Shown here: positions 31,700-40,516 of the stretch, in pieces
How positions within the stretch are numbered: position 1 is the stretch's first letter
Layout of the letters: each line of letters begins with the position of its first letter
Assembly (NCBI GenBank): GCA_963818855.1
Contig: CAWFUH010000006.1
Coordinates: forward strand, 496,001-560,000
Length of the DNA stretch: 64,000 nucleotides
From: Bog-159 sp963818855
Lineage (GTDB): Bacteria > Acidobacteriota > Terriglobia > Bryobacterales > Bryobacteraceae
Reading direction: 5' to 3'
Notes under the pieces: generated by a model
Databases searched by the model: none
What the model was told of the DNA's origin: nothing
Seen by the model: only the letters and a program-made list of their open reading frames with translations
Position numbers and translations under genes: made by a program

Positions 31700-34414
31700 G
31701 TGTCCAAGCGATCCCTCATCGAGACTATCGCCGGGTTGAGTACGCGCTGGAGGAATGCAAACAAAACCCTGACCCTGCAGACTTCGCCGGCCCTCTCGAA
31801 AACGCCGGAGCCCGGAGAGCAGTGGGGACAATTCCAGATCGTGCGCCAACTCGGGCATGGAGCCTTCGGCTACGTGTATCACGCGCGCGACCGGCTGGAT
31901 CGTGACGTCGCCCTGAAAATCCTCAATGGGCCGGAAGCTATCCGCGAAGGCAAAGTCCTGGCCAGATTGCAGCATCCTAACCTCGTCACGGTGCACAGCT
32001 ATGAAGAAGGCGCGGACGGCGCCGCGCTCTCCCTGGAACTGATCCAGGGTGAGAGTCTGGAAGACTTCGTGCGACAGCGCGGCAGGCTGGATCCGGCGTA
32101 CGCGTCTCTAATCTGCCTGCAAGTCTGCCGCGGGCTGGCAGTGGTTCACGGCAAAGGCATCGTGCATCGGGACATCAAGGCCAGCAATATCATGCGGCAG
32201 GCAGACGGCCGTATCGTGCTGGTGGATTTCGGACTGGGTCAGGAGGTCGACCCACGGAATGCCAGCGGTGAAGTTGCCGGCACGCTGCCCTATATGGCGC
32301 CGGAGTTGTTTGCGGGCGCGCCCGCCTCGCCCGTCACGGACTTGTACGCCACCGGCGTCCTTCTCTATTACCTGGTGACGCTCGAGTACCCGGTCTCGGT
32401 GGCGAGCGTGTCGGCGTATCAGGAAGCGCATGCCGCAGGCGACCGCCGTCACTTGCTGGATGCCCGTCCGGACCTGCCGGAAGCGTTCATCGCCGTGGCC
32501 GAAAAGGCCACCAATACCGATCCCGCAAAACGCTTCCGATCCGCGGGAGGCATGGCCCTCGCGCTGGAGCAACTGGTCCAGAGCAAACCCTGGTCGGCGC
32601 GGCGGTCGCCCTGGCTGGCGTGGTCGATACCGGCCGCTGTGGTTCTTTTGCTGGCGGCGTTCTTCTCGCTGAGAATGCGCGACCCGTCCGATAACGCGCC
32701 GCCGCTTGAACTGGTGCGATTGACCAGCGACGATACGCTAAGCGGCGATCCCACGCTGTCCGGCGATGGTAAACTGCTGGCCTACGCTTCCGATCAGGCG
32801 CACGCTGGAAAAATGGATATCTGGATCCGGCAGCTGCCTAAAGGAGCGTCCCTGCGGTTGACCAATAGCCCCTTCGACGAATCCAATCCGGCCTTTTCTC
32901 CGGATGGCGCGCAGATCGCTTTCCGGTCGGAGAAGGACGGCGGGGGTATCTATACCATCTCCGCGTTTGGCGGCGAGCCGCGCCTGCTGGCGCCGCAGGG
33001 GCAGGACCCCCGGTTCTCACCCGACGGGCGCTATCTGGCGTACTGGATTGGCGAACTCCATACGCACCTGCCGTCGGCCAAGACCTACATCATGCCCGCG
33101 TCGGGAGGCACGCCCCGCCGCATCGCCGCGCAGCTTGCCGACGCCCGCTATCCTAACTGGGCGCCGGACGCGAGGCACATTCTGGTGCAGGGTTCGCGCA
33201 ACCCGAATCTTCCGCCAGACCAGGACGCGGAATGGTGGGTGGCGTCTGTGGACGGTCCCGCACCCGTAGATACCGGGGCGCTGAAGCGGTTTCGTGCGCA
33301 GGGTTTGGAAGTGCACACTTATGCCGTCTGTTGGTTTGCTGATTACCTGGTTTTTTCCGCCGCGGAAAAGGCCAATGTGAATCTGTGGCGCGCGCGCTTG
33401 GAACTCGCCCACTTGACCCGCCCGGGCGAAGCGCGCCGGTTGACTTTCGGGACTGCATTTGAGACCGCGCCTTGGATTGCCTCGAACGGAACGCTCGTTT
33501 TCCAGAACCAGCAGGGGAACCTCCGAATCTGGTCGTTTGCGCTCGACGGCAAGGAAGCCGGCCAAAACAAGGAAGCCGGCCAAAACATGGATCGCGTCAC
33601 GGATACCGCCGACTTCGACGCGTTTCCTAGCGTGTCTCAAGACCGGCAATGGCTGGCCTTCACGCGCACGTCTTCGGAATCGGGCTTGCGCCAGGTCTGG
33701 GTGCGCAATCTCGAATCCGGAAATGAGATGCTGCTGACCGACTCCGCCACCCGGAAATGGAATCCGCTGATCGACCCTGCGGGCGAAAGGATCGTTTACG
33801 GTGCGGAGGAAGGCGCGGGTATCTCAGTCTACATTCTGGACCGGCGCACACGCGAAACCCGCCGGCTTTGCACGTCGTGCGGCGTGCCGAGCGCCTGGCT
33901 GCCGGACGGAAACGCCATTTTAACCTCCACGGAAAGGGACATCCAGCGCGTTGGAGTCTCGACCGGAAGCGCCGCCGTCGTGCTATCTAAACCGGGACAA
34001 CTGCTGGACGAAGCCGAATGTTCGCCGGACGGAAAGTGGATGGCCTTCTCCGCCCGGCTACCCGATCAGGAACGCAGTGTTTATATCGTGTCCTCCGGCC
34101 GGGCGGGTGCCTGGCAGAGGGTAAATCCGGGATCTGCGTGGGCTGACAAGCCGCACTGGTCCCGAGACGGCAAGAGCTTGTACTTCTACTCCAACTCGGA
34201 CGGCTATCGTTGTATCTGGCGCCGGGCGTTCAATGCTGCGTCCGGAACGATGACGGGAGCGCCGCGCGCGATCAGGCATTTGCACAACGCGCGCCTGTCT
34301 GTGATGAGCATCTCGCAGCCTGTGAGAAGCTACGCCGTCACCACCAACCGGATCTATCTCGATGTCGCGGAGAACACCGCCTCCATTTGGATGAGTACGC
34401 TGCCTGCGAAGTAA
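31700..34414 (+). CDS. Transmembrane Ser/Thr protein kinase with PD40/TolB-like sensor
   Basis: About 904 residues. The Hanks-type kinase domain has the glycine loop LGHGAFGYVY, ALKI lysine, HRDIKASN catalytic loop, DFGLG and GTLPYMAPE, so all catalytic residues are present. A basic stretch and one membrane helix (WLAWSIPAAVVLLLAAFFSL) separate it from an outer C-terminal region of about 570 residues with PD40/WD40-like TolB repeats (SPDGAQIAF, SPDGRYLAYW, SPDGKWMAF). This is the common acidobacterial kinase-propeller layout, presumably sensing an extracytoplasmic ligand. TATAAT at 31678-31683 precedes GTG 31700 by 16 bases; a longer frame to 31631 would overlap the exporter gene. Confidence 0.9.
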   Translation: MSKRSLIETIAGLSTRWRNANKTLTLQTSPALSKTPEPGEQWGQFQIVRQLGHGAFGYVYHARDRLDRDVALKILNGPEAIREGKVLARLQHPNLVTVHSYEEGADGAALSLELIQGESLEDFVRQRGRLDPAYASLICLQVCRGLAVVHGKGIVHRDIKASNIMRQADGRIVLVDFGLGQEVDPRNASGEVAGTLPYMAPELFAGAPASPVTDLYATGVLLYYLVTLEYPVSVASVSAYQEAHAAGDRRHLLDARPDLPEAFIAVAEKATNTDPAKRFRSAGGMALALEQLVQSKPWSARRSPWLAWSIPAAVVLLLAAFFSLRMRDPSDNAPPLELVRLTSDDTLSGDPTLSGDGKLLAYASDQAHAGKMDIWIRQLPKGASLRLTNSPFDESNPAFSPDGAQIAFRSEKDGGGIYTISAFGGEPRLLAPQGQDPRFSPDGRYLAYWIGELHTHLPSAKTYIMPASGGTPRRIAAQLADARYPNWAPDARHILVQGSRNPNLPPDQDAEWWVASVDGPAPVDTGALKRFRAQGLEVHTYAVCWFADYLVFSAAEKANVNLWRARLELAHLTRPGEARRLTFGTAFETAPWIASNGTLVFQNQQGNLRIWSFALDGKEAGQNKEAGQNMDRVTDTADFDAFPSVSQDRQWLAFTRTSSESGLRQVWVRNLESGNEMLLTDSATRKWNPLIDPAGERIVYGAEEGAGISVYILDRRTRETRRLCTSCGVPSAWLPDGNAILTSTERDIQRVGVSTGSAAVVLSKPGQLLDEAECSPDGKWMAFSARLPDQERSVYIVSSGRAGAWQRVNPGSAWADKPHWSRDGKSLYFYSNSDGYRCIWRRAFNAASGTMTGAPRAIRHLHNARLSVMSISQPVRSYAVTTNRIYLDVAENTASIWMSTLPAK
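33551..33586 (+). repeat. Perfect 18-bp tandem duplication inside the kinase gene
   Basis: AAGGAAGCCGGCCAAAAC occurs twice in succession, encoding KEAGQN-KEAGQN in a loop of the PD40 region. The frame is kept. It looks like a recent slippage event. Confidence 0.9.
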
Positions 34415-34426
34415 GACCCGCCACGA

Positions 34427-34461
34427 GCGGGACGTGGACGTCCCGCGCCGGCGTGGACGCC
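34427..34461. repeat. TGGA-tetraloop hairpin repeat, locus A
   Basis: Two perfect stem-loops in the spacer after the kinase gene: GCGGGACG/CGTCCCGC around TGGA (34427-34446) and GGCG/CGCC around TGGA (34450-34461). Same design as loci at 37776, 44572 and 56027. It could also act as a bidirectional transcript stabiliser or terminator. Confidence 0.8.
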
Positions 34462-34518
34462 TACCCCACCCTAACGGGTTTTGCGGTACAGTTGCTAGAT
34501 CGAAAGGAGCTGCGCCAC

Positions 34519-34710
34519 ATGGCGACGGAGAAGAAGACGGGCAAAGCAGGCGAAAAATATGGAGTCAACGTGGAGTTGAAGCGGGAACTGTCAAAGGAAG
34601 AGGCGGACTTCCTCGCCAAAACCCTGGAAATGACCGCCAGCGCTCTGCGCTTGCACTTGAAGGACGATGCGGCAGTTGAAAAACCAAACAAACCCAAGCC
34701 GCCGCGATAG
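34519..34710 (+). CDS. Small lysine-rich protein upstream of the radical SAM gene
   Basis: A 63-residue basic-acidic protein, MATEKKTGKAGEKYGVNVEL..., ending KPNKPKPPR. The ribosome site GAAAGGAG lies 11 bases upstream, so translation is credible. A helix-forming middle (SKEEADFLAKTLEMTASALR) is the only feature. It contains no Cys or Trp and few Ser/Thr, so it does not look like a typical modified-peptide precursor, although its 3' end overlaps the radical SAM gene start by 44 bases and the two are probably coupled. Family not recognised. Confidence 0.6.
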   Translation: MATEKKTGKAGEKYGVNVELKRELSKEEADFLAKTLEMTASALRLHLKDDAAVEKPNKPKPPR

Positions 34711-36772
34711 CGCCCCGCCCCGGCTGAACGTCTGTCTGGTCAGCATCCCGACCGCTACCGATTTCGAAGATCCTCTGCAGTTCGAGAACGAAGGCGTCCG
34801 CGAGACGGCTGCCGATCTCCCGCTCGGAGTGTTGGCGCTGGCCGCCGTGTTGGAAGAAATCGGCGCCGTTCCGCGGATTGTCGATTCCAACGCCTGGTAC
34901 GTCGAGTATTTGCATTCGAGCGAGCGCGCGAATCGCACCCCGTTCGGCCATTTCGCGGCGGACCGCCTGGCAGCGCTCGATGCGGATCTGTTCGGCTTCA
35001 GCACCATCTGCAACAGCTACCCGGTCACCATTCAAACCGCCCAACGGTTGAAGGAACTTCGCCCGAGCGCCGTGACGGTGTTCGGCGGCCCGCAGGCTTC
35101 CGTGGTGGATGTGGCAACCATGCGGCATTTCCCGTTCGTGGATTTCATCCTGCGCGGCGAGGCGGATCGCAGCCTGCCTGAGCTGGTAGCGCGCCTCGAT
35201 GCGGGAAGTGCGCCGGAGGCGGTGCCCGGAATCACTTACCGGAATTCCGGGGAGGTCTGCCGCAACCAGAATGCCCCTCTGCCTGTCGAGTTGGACGATT
35301 TGCCATTGGCAGCTTTTCACCTCTACCCCGGCCCGCTTCCTTCGCGCAGCATTCCACTGGAACTCGGCAGGGGATGCCCGTTCGGCTGCACGTTCTGCTC
35401 CACCAACGATTTTTTCCGCCGCCGCTTCCGCCTGAAATCGCCCGCCAAACTAATTGCGGAGATGGATATCCTGACGGCGCGCTATGCGGCCGAATATTTC
35501 GACCTCATGCACGATATGTTCACCGTCGACCGCCGCCGCGTGGTGGCCTTTTGCGAGGCCCTGATCGCTAGCGGCCGCGGGTACCGATGGGGTTGCAGCG
35601 CGCGCACGGACTGCGTCGATGGAGAACTCATCGAACTGATGGCGCGCGCCGGTTGTGTGTCCATCTTCTTCGGCGTCGAATCCGGCTCTGCCCGGATACA
35701 AAAGATCATCGACAAGCGGCTCGATCTGGCCGAGGCGCGCACCAACGTATCGCTGACTACGCGGCACGGCATGCGCACCACTGTCTCCACCATCGTCGGC
35801 TTTCCCGAGGAAACTCTCGACGACGTGAAGGCGACTGTGGGATTTCTGGCGGAATCCCTGCGCGAACCCGAGATTGTGACGCAGCTTCATCTGCTGGCGC
35901 CGCTGGCCGGCACGCCCCTCGAAGTCCAGTACCGCGATCGGCTGGTGCTGGAAGACGTCTATACGGATATGTCCCATTCCGGGTGGGTGCAGGGCGAACG
36001 CGAGCGGCAATTGATCAGCGCTTACCCGGATGTATTCCAGAATTTCTATGCCATTCCCACGCCCCACCTGGACCGGCGCTATTTGCAGGAGTTGCGCGAA
36101 TTCGTCTTACGCACCACCTGCCGGTTTCGCTGGATGCTGGCGGCCTGGCAGGATCGCTGCGGTGACTTATTGTCGCTTTACGATGAATGGCGGGCCTGGA
36201 GCCGGTACCTCGTGCCGCATCATAGCGGCTGCGATATGCGGCGCTACTACGGTCAGTGGGATTTCGATCGCGATTTCGTGCGCTTTCTGCGCGGCCGCCC
36301 CGCCACGGCGCGCGGCGAGTTTGAGGCCGTTCTGCTCGAATTTGAGGATGCCTTGCTGCGGGTGCTGCGCGAGCCCGATGACATCACCTCTTCTGCGCGA
36401 CAACAGGTGCTCTCGAGCGATATGCGGCTGGGGCTGAATCCGCATGTCTATGTCCTGCGCCTCACGAGCGATGTCACGCGCGTGGTGGATCTGCTGCGCG
36501 CGCATCAGCCGCCGGACGAATCGATTCATCGGCCCACCATCGTCGCGACGCGGCGGGCTTCCGAAGATGAGATTCAAGCCATCCGCATATCGCCGCTCAG
36601 TGCGGAGTTCCTGTCGCTCTGTGACGGCCGTGCGACCGTGGACGAGATCCTGCACAAATTCGCGCCGGAGTGCCCTACGGTGGGCAGCCTGACCGGCTGG
36701 GACGTGGCCACCGAAGCTCTCCGCATGGCCTATCGCAATAGACTGGTCCGGGCATCGTGCAGCGCGGCATAG
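34667..36772 (+). CDS. B12-binding-type radical SAM protein with PqqD-like C-terminus
   Basis: A 701-residue protein. Residues 20-175 form a cobalamin-binding-like Rossmann domain (LNVCLVSIP, DLFGFSTICNSYP, VTVFGGPQAS), though no clear DxHxxG is seen. The radical SAM core follows with C237, C241 and C244 in GRGCPFGCTFCST. Further on are FFGVESGSARIQKIIDKRLD and VSTIVGFPEET. The last 80 residues (ISPLSAEFLSLCDGRATVDEILHKF) resemble PqqD-type peptide-binding domains, which escort substrates in peptide-modifying pathways. It may therefore modify a peptide or protein. It overlaps the small gene upstream and ends in a 43-base tail overlap with the LodB-like gene on the other strand. Confidence 0.85.
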   Translation: MRQLKNQTNPSRRDSAPPRLNVCLVSIPTATDFEDPLQFENEGVRETAADLPLGVLALAAVLEEIGAVPRIVDSNAWYVEYLHSSERANRTPFGHFAADRLAALDADLFGFSTICNSYPVTIQTAQRLKELRPSAVTVFGGPQASVVDVATMRHFPFVDFILRGEADRSLPELVARLDAGSAPEAVPGITYRNSGEVCRNQNAPLPVELDDLPLAAFHLYPGPLPSRSIPLELGRGCPFGCTFCSTNDFFRRRFRLKSPAKLIAEMDILTARYAAEYFDLMHDMFTVDRRRVVAFCEALIASGRGYRWGCSARTDCVDGELIELMARAGCVSIFFGVESGSARIQKIIDKRLDLAEARTNVSLTTRHGMRTTVSTIVGFPEETLDDVKATVGFLAESLREPEIVTQLHLLAPLAGTPLEVQYRDRLVLEDVYTDMSHSGWVQGERERQLISAYPDVFQNFYAIPTPHLDRRYLQELREFVLRTTCRFRWMLAAWQDRCGDLLSLYDEWRAWSRYLVPHHSGCDMRRYYGQWDFDRDFVRFLRGRPATARGEFEAVLLEFEDALLRVLREPDDITSSARQQVLSSDMRLGLNPHVYVLRLTSDVTRVVDLLRAHQPPDESIHRPTIVATRRASEDEIQAIRISPLSAEFLSLCDGRATVDEILHKFAPECPTVGSLTGWDVATEALRMAYRNRLVRASCSAA

Positions 36773-37758
36773 AGTTCTCCCAGGCGGCGGCTATCGCGCG
36801 CGAACCAGCCGCGCGTCCAGCTCTGGACCGCCGCGGCAGCCTCGGATTCGGTGGCTGCGCCTCGGCATACGCGCGCAATCAGGTCGCCTGCCAGCATCCC
36901 CGACATGATGGCCCGTAGTACGCCATGCGAAGACGCCGGGTCGAGCACCGCGGCGGCATCCCCCACGGCGAAAAAACCGCTGCCGGCGCAGGTTTCCAGG
37001 ATGCGCCAGGTTACGTCCGCACCGCGCACGGGACCGGTCGGCTGCAGCGCGCGCACGGCGGTGGGCGGGCAGCGCTGAATCTTGGTGAAATCCAATTGCG
37101 TCCACGCGGCTAAATCCGGGCGCACGCGCGCCACCCAGGTCCACCCCGCGCGGTTTCCGCTGAGCACTGGATCCGGCCCCAACTGATCAAGATCGCTGGC
37201 GGGTCCGGTTGCGTATCCATAGGTCGCGATCGATCGCCGGGCGCGACGCATTCCGATGCCGGCCTGCCGGTGCAGCCAATGACGCGCCCCGCTGGCGTCC
37301 ACTACAAACCTGGCGCGAACCTCGCCCGCATCGCTTTCGAGACCCACTACCCGCGTGCCATCTATGATCGGCGCGCCAGCCCGGCAAGGTTGCAAAATCC
37401 GCGCTCCGGTCGCCGCCGCGCGCCGCAACAGAATCGCATCCAGATCGGCTCGCCAGGCGTGAATTCCCAGCCATGCGCCGCTCGCATCCGCGCCGAAAGC
37501 CTCGTAGCGCGGCGGCCCTCCCCAAATGACGTGATGCCCACGGTAGCGCAGAAAGCCGGCGGCGCGTATGGCCTCGCCGGCGCCCAACTGATCGAAGAGC
37601 GGTTCGATGCCCGGATGCAGGCTCTCGCCCGGGCGGTCGCGCGGAAATGGCTGCGCCTCCAGCAACAGCACATCCAGGCCGCTTTGTGCGCACCAGATGG
37701 CCGCCGCGCTGCCGGCCGGGCCGCCGCCTACGATTACCACGTCCGTATGATCGGCCAT
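36730..37758 (-). CDS. LodB-like FAD-dependent oxidoreductase
   Basis: A 342-residue flavoprotein of the tryptophan-halogenase/geranylgeranyl-reductase superfamily. The dinucleotide fold is VVIVGGGPAGSAAAIWCAQS, followed by the FAD contact DRPGESLHPG, VVDASGARHWLHRQAG and the second FAD motif FFAVGDAAAVLDPASSHGVL. LodB proteins of this type hydroxylate a tryptophan of their partner to build the cysteine-tryptophylquinone cofactor. The gene lies directly downstream of a LodA/GoxA-like gene, with only a hairpin repeat between, which is the reason for the name. ATG 37758 starts right before the FAD motif; the frame to 37818 runs through the repeat and is rejected. Confidence 0.75.
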   Translation of the reverse strand: MADHTDVVIVGGGPAGSAAAIWCAQSGLDVLLLEAQPFPRDRPGESLHPGIEPLFDQLGAGEAIRAAGFLRYRGHHVIWGGPPRYEAFGADASGAWLGIHAWRADLDAILLRRAAATGARILQPCRAGAPIIDGTRVVGLESDAGEVRARFVVDASGARHWLHRQAGIGMRRARRSIATYGYATGPASDLDQLGPDPVLSGNRAGWTWVARVRPDLAAWTQLDFTKIQRCPPTAVRALQPTGPVRGADVTWRILETCAGSGFFAVGDAAAVLDPASSHGVLRAIMSGMLAGDLIARVCRGAATESEAAAAVQSWTRGWFARDSRRLGELYAALHDARTSLLR

Positions 37759-37775
37759 GTCAATTATTGTGGCCA

Positions 37776-37813
37776 GGCGGGTCTGGAGACCCGCCGCAGG
37801 ACTGGAGTCCTGC
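37776..37813. repeat. TGGA-tetraloop hairpin repeat, locus B
   Basis: GGCGGGTC/GACCCGCC around TGGA (37776-37795) directly followed by GCAGGAC/GTCCTGC around TGGA (37796-37813). Lies between the LodA-like and LodB-like genes. Confidence 0.85.
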
Positions 37814-37819
37814 CCCACG

Positions 37820-40102
37820 CTAAAACAAACGCGCCTGCCAGCCGGCGTTCAACGTATCCAGGTAGAGCACGTGGCGCGGCGTGGCGAATGCCACTACATA
37901 GCGATCAAATGTCGCATGGACGAAAAGCGGATCTTCCTGCTGTATTACCGAAGTTGCCCAGATCAGATCGAAGCGGTACGAATCCTGCAGCGTGACGCCG
38001 GTCGCCTGCTCGGCAATCAGCAATTCCCGATCATCCGCCGCTGTCTTGTCGAAGTAGCGCACGGCCCACTTAGTTTTGGTCACGGTATCGGTAGCGTTCA
38101 GCGTTTCATATACGCGCGCCATCAACAGAGTCCAGGTTTCGTACTCCGCAACCGTAGTATGGTCGATTTTGGCGAAGTCGAACCCCGGGCCGAGCACCTG
38201 CTGCACGTAATCGGAGTAGGCGTACGACACAAACCGCACGATGCCGGGCGCGACCAATTCGGGAGGCGGCAGCCCGTCCCACCCCAGCCGGGATTGCGGG
38301 ATGGGCGTGACGGTCGGGAAGTTGCCGGGCTCGTAGACGCGGGTCTGGTCCGGCGCGATCGCCGGCCAGAAAGCGTTTTCGGCCGCGCAAAGCCGCATGT
38401 CTTCCACGAAGGGACTGCCTCCGCCATAGTTCGCCAGGTGCAGGACGCCGTTGATGGAGTTCTCGTCGTCGTTCAAGTCCATGCTGACGTCCCAGCCGGG
38501 AGCGAATAGCCCGGAGGCGCAGTCAGGCAGCGCCGAAACGCGGTGATGTACGACGTTTTCGAGTTCAGTGGGAGCATCCTTGCCGGCGTTCAGCGTCGAA
38601 ACGATAGCAGTGTAGCTGTCATCGTTACTGACGAAAACAGGCTGACTGACGGCGATGTCGGCGGTCTTACGGAAAGTGATGTTCGCGGTGATGCGGGCGT
38701 CGGAAAGCGGTTCGGCAGGCAGTATCCCTTCGTAATCGGGAAACAGGGCCGCTCTCACATCGGTCGGCGCGGATTGCTTCCACCAGTCGAAGAAGTCCGT
38801 TTCCCGTATAGCCGGATACGGATCCGGCGGCGATAACATGGAGTAAGCCGCCAGCGATTGCGGCATTTCAAGCGACAAGCCTTCACATTCGGCCTGCACC
38901 CATCCATCGCCCGAGAAATCGATATAGTGCTGCGCGTGATAATGGCCCAGATTTATGGCCCTGGTCACGTTTGGCGAATGATTGAGACTCCTCGATCCGC
39001 CATCCGTTTCCACCTCGCGCCGCACGTAGATATATTCAGGTGCGCGGCAAGCGCCGCTCGGCCGGGATGGAATGCGGAACGTGCCGCCTTGTCTCACGCC
39101 CCCGGGAGGCACATCGAGCGTCAGCCGCTGGCCATTGAGCACCGCTTCTTCGACCAGTGGGTGCGCCGCCGGGGCCACCAGAATCGATGCGCCCGGCTGA
39201 TCCATGGTAACCAGAATTTGCTCCGGAATGACAAATGGGAACTGATGCAGTTCATCGCCGGCGTATTGGGTTGGCAGCGCATGCTCCGCGAAATACTGAT
39301 GGATGCGGCGCAGTTTCTCGTTGTGATGGTGAGTGCGGAAACTTAGCTTCAGGTGGCATCCGCGGATACATTCGTCGCCGCTGAACAGCTTTTGCAGAGG
39401 CACCCAAAAGAGTCTCTTACTATCCGGCGTGACGGGATTACCTTCGGCATCGAAGCCGCCATTGCGGAAATGCAGCGGGCCGAAATCGTGCTCGTCGCCC
39501 AGCATCCGCGCCGCGATATAAGCGGCGAATCGCGCGGGAATCGCCAGTACTTCGCCATGTTCCACCGTCAGGCTGTTGTATCCGCGCGCCGCCGGATCGT
39601 ATTGAGGAGGGGCATTGCCGACGCGCGCCACCCCCGTGCGCGCAAAGCACATATCGGCGTGATTCCGGTGGACTGTTTGCGGCGCGCGGCGGTATTCAAC
39701 CGTGTAAACTACTATGGCCAGCGGCGCCCCTGTAGATCGCAGCCGCAGATCGGCGATGGATGGCGGATCGACTCCGTATACGTAATTTTCGACCGCATCG
39801 ATTTCCGCGTGGGTGGGGAAGCCCTGCACCTCGCCCACGCCCAGTTGCGGCGCGGCCAGCGCGTGGAAAAGCAGGCTGTGGGCGGGCGCGCCCGGCTCAA
39901 TGGCGCGCTTGCCTTCCAGGGCGAAATCGCGAAACCCCGGTGCGCTACGGTCGATGCGCTGGAGCGGCCGCGATAGCTCGCGCACCAGCGCCTCAGGGTC
40001 AGGCTGCCGGATATTCAGATCGGAGACACGCAGCAGGAACTCACACCATCCAACAGTTTCGAGGCGCCGGCACACATCTGCGACGGCATCGATGAGCGGC
40101 AT
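37820..40102 (-). CDS. LodA/GoxA-like putative quinone-cofactor oxidase
   Basis: A 760-residue protein without signal peptide. Residues 155-163 read RTGVARVGN, like the entrance motif of LodA/GoxA amino-acid oxidases. Residues 527-537 read DCASGLFAPGW, matching the CxGGxFxPGxE block that supplies the quinone cysteine (C528). Residues 572-586 read CAAENAFWPAIAPDQ, like the later WPxxxPD block that supplies the tryptophan (W579). A spacing of 51 residues is of the LodA order. With a LodB-like flavoprotein next door, a cysteine-tryptophylquinone oxidase of an amino acid or amine is the best hypothesis, but the N-terminal 150 residues and low overall similarity make it a divergent member. TACAAT lies 9 bases before the ATG. 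Confidence 0.62.
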   Translation of the reverse strand: MPLIDAVADVCRRLETVGWCEFLLRVSDLNIRQPDPEALVRELSRPLQRIDRSAPGFRDFALEGKRAIEPGAPAHSLLFHALAAPQLGVGEVQGFPTHAEIDAVENYVYGVDPPSIADLRLRSTGAPLAIVVYTVEYRRAPQTVHRNHADMCFARTGVARVGNAPPQYDPAARGYNSLTVEHGEVLAIPARFAAYIAARMLGDEHDFGPLHFRNGGFDAEGNPVTPDSKRLFWVPLQKLFSGDECIRGCHLKLSFRTHHHNEKLRRIHQYFAEHALPTQYAGDELHQFPFVIPEQILVTMDQPGASILVAPAAHPLVEEAVLNGQRLTLDVPPGGVRQGGTFRIPSRPSGACRAPEYIYVRREVETDGGSRSLNHSPNVTRAINLGHYHAQHYIDFSGDGWVQAECEGLSLEMPQSLAAYSMLSPPDPYPAIRETDFFDWWKQSAPTDVRAALFPDYEGILPAEPLSDARITANITFRKTADIAVSQPVFVSNDDSYTAIVSTLNAGKDAPTELENVVHHRVSALPDCASGLFAPGWDVSMDLNDDENSINGVLHLANYGGGSPFVEDMRLCAAENAFWPAIAPDQTRVYEPGNFPTVTPIPQSRLGWDGLPPPELVAPGIVRFVSYAYSDYVQQVLGPGFDFAKIDHTTVAEYETWTLLMARVYETLNATDTVTKTKWAVRYFDKTAADDRELLIAEQATGVTLQDSYRFDLIWATSVIQQEDPLFVHATFDRYVVAFATPRHVLYLDTLNAGWQARLF

Positions 40103-40140
40103 CGTCCGGTGATTGTATCAGACGGAAATGCTTCCGAGAA

Positions 40141-40449
40141 TTACTGCGGGAGCCCGCGGTGCCGGAAATTGCTCCATAGCCCGACCACCTGAGGCCAAAG
40201 GCCGACGGCCTGCAGCACTCCGACGCAAGTGGCTATGACGACGACGATGTTCAGAATAGCCTTGATGCTACCTGCCATCGGCACGTACGTATTTACCAGC
40301 CACAAGCCCATTCCGACGACGATGAGGGCCAGCACGACGTTTAGAATAGTCCTGACGTTCCGGGGAAAAGCGATGTAACGATTGACGATTAGCGCAACGA
40401 TCGCCACCACGACCAGCGCCGCGACCAGGTAGACCAAAGACATTGTCAT
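40141..40449 (-). CDS. Thivi_2564-type small membrane protein
   Basis: A 102-residue protein with three hydrophobic helices: LVYLVAALVVVAIVALIV, ILNVVLALIVVGMGLWLVNT and ILNIVVVIATCVGVLQAVGL. The block LWLVNTYVPMAGSIKAILNIVVVIA matches the small family named after Thivi_2564. GAGGGA precedes the ATG at normal distance. Function unknown. It is followed 38 bases later by the LodA-like gene on the same strand but has its own ribosome site. Confidence 0.8.
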   Translation of the reverse strand: MTMSLVYLVAALVVVAIVALIVNRYIAFPRNVRTILNVVLALIVVGMGLWLVNTYVPMAGSIKAILNIVVVIATCVGVLQAVGLWPQVVGLWSNFRHRGLPQ

Positions 40450-40516
40450 GATCCCTCGTCAACTGTACGGGCAATCGCCGTACCAAGGAGCGCTATTGCA
40501 CTATGGCGGATGCGGA

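Noticed and set aside
37759..37818. N-terminal extension GQDSSPAAGLQTR of the LodB-like protein
   Set aside because: The extension is translated hairpin repeat; the same kind of peptide appears at locus D upstream of no real gene.
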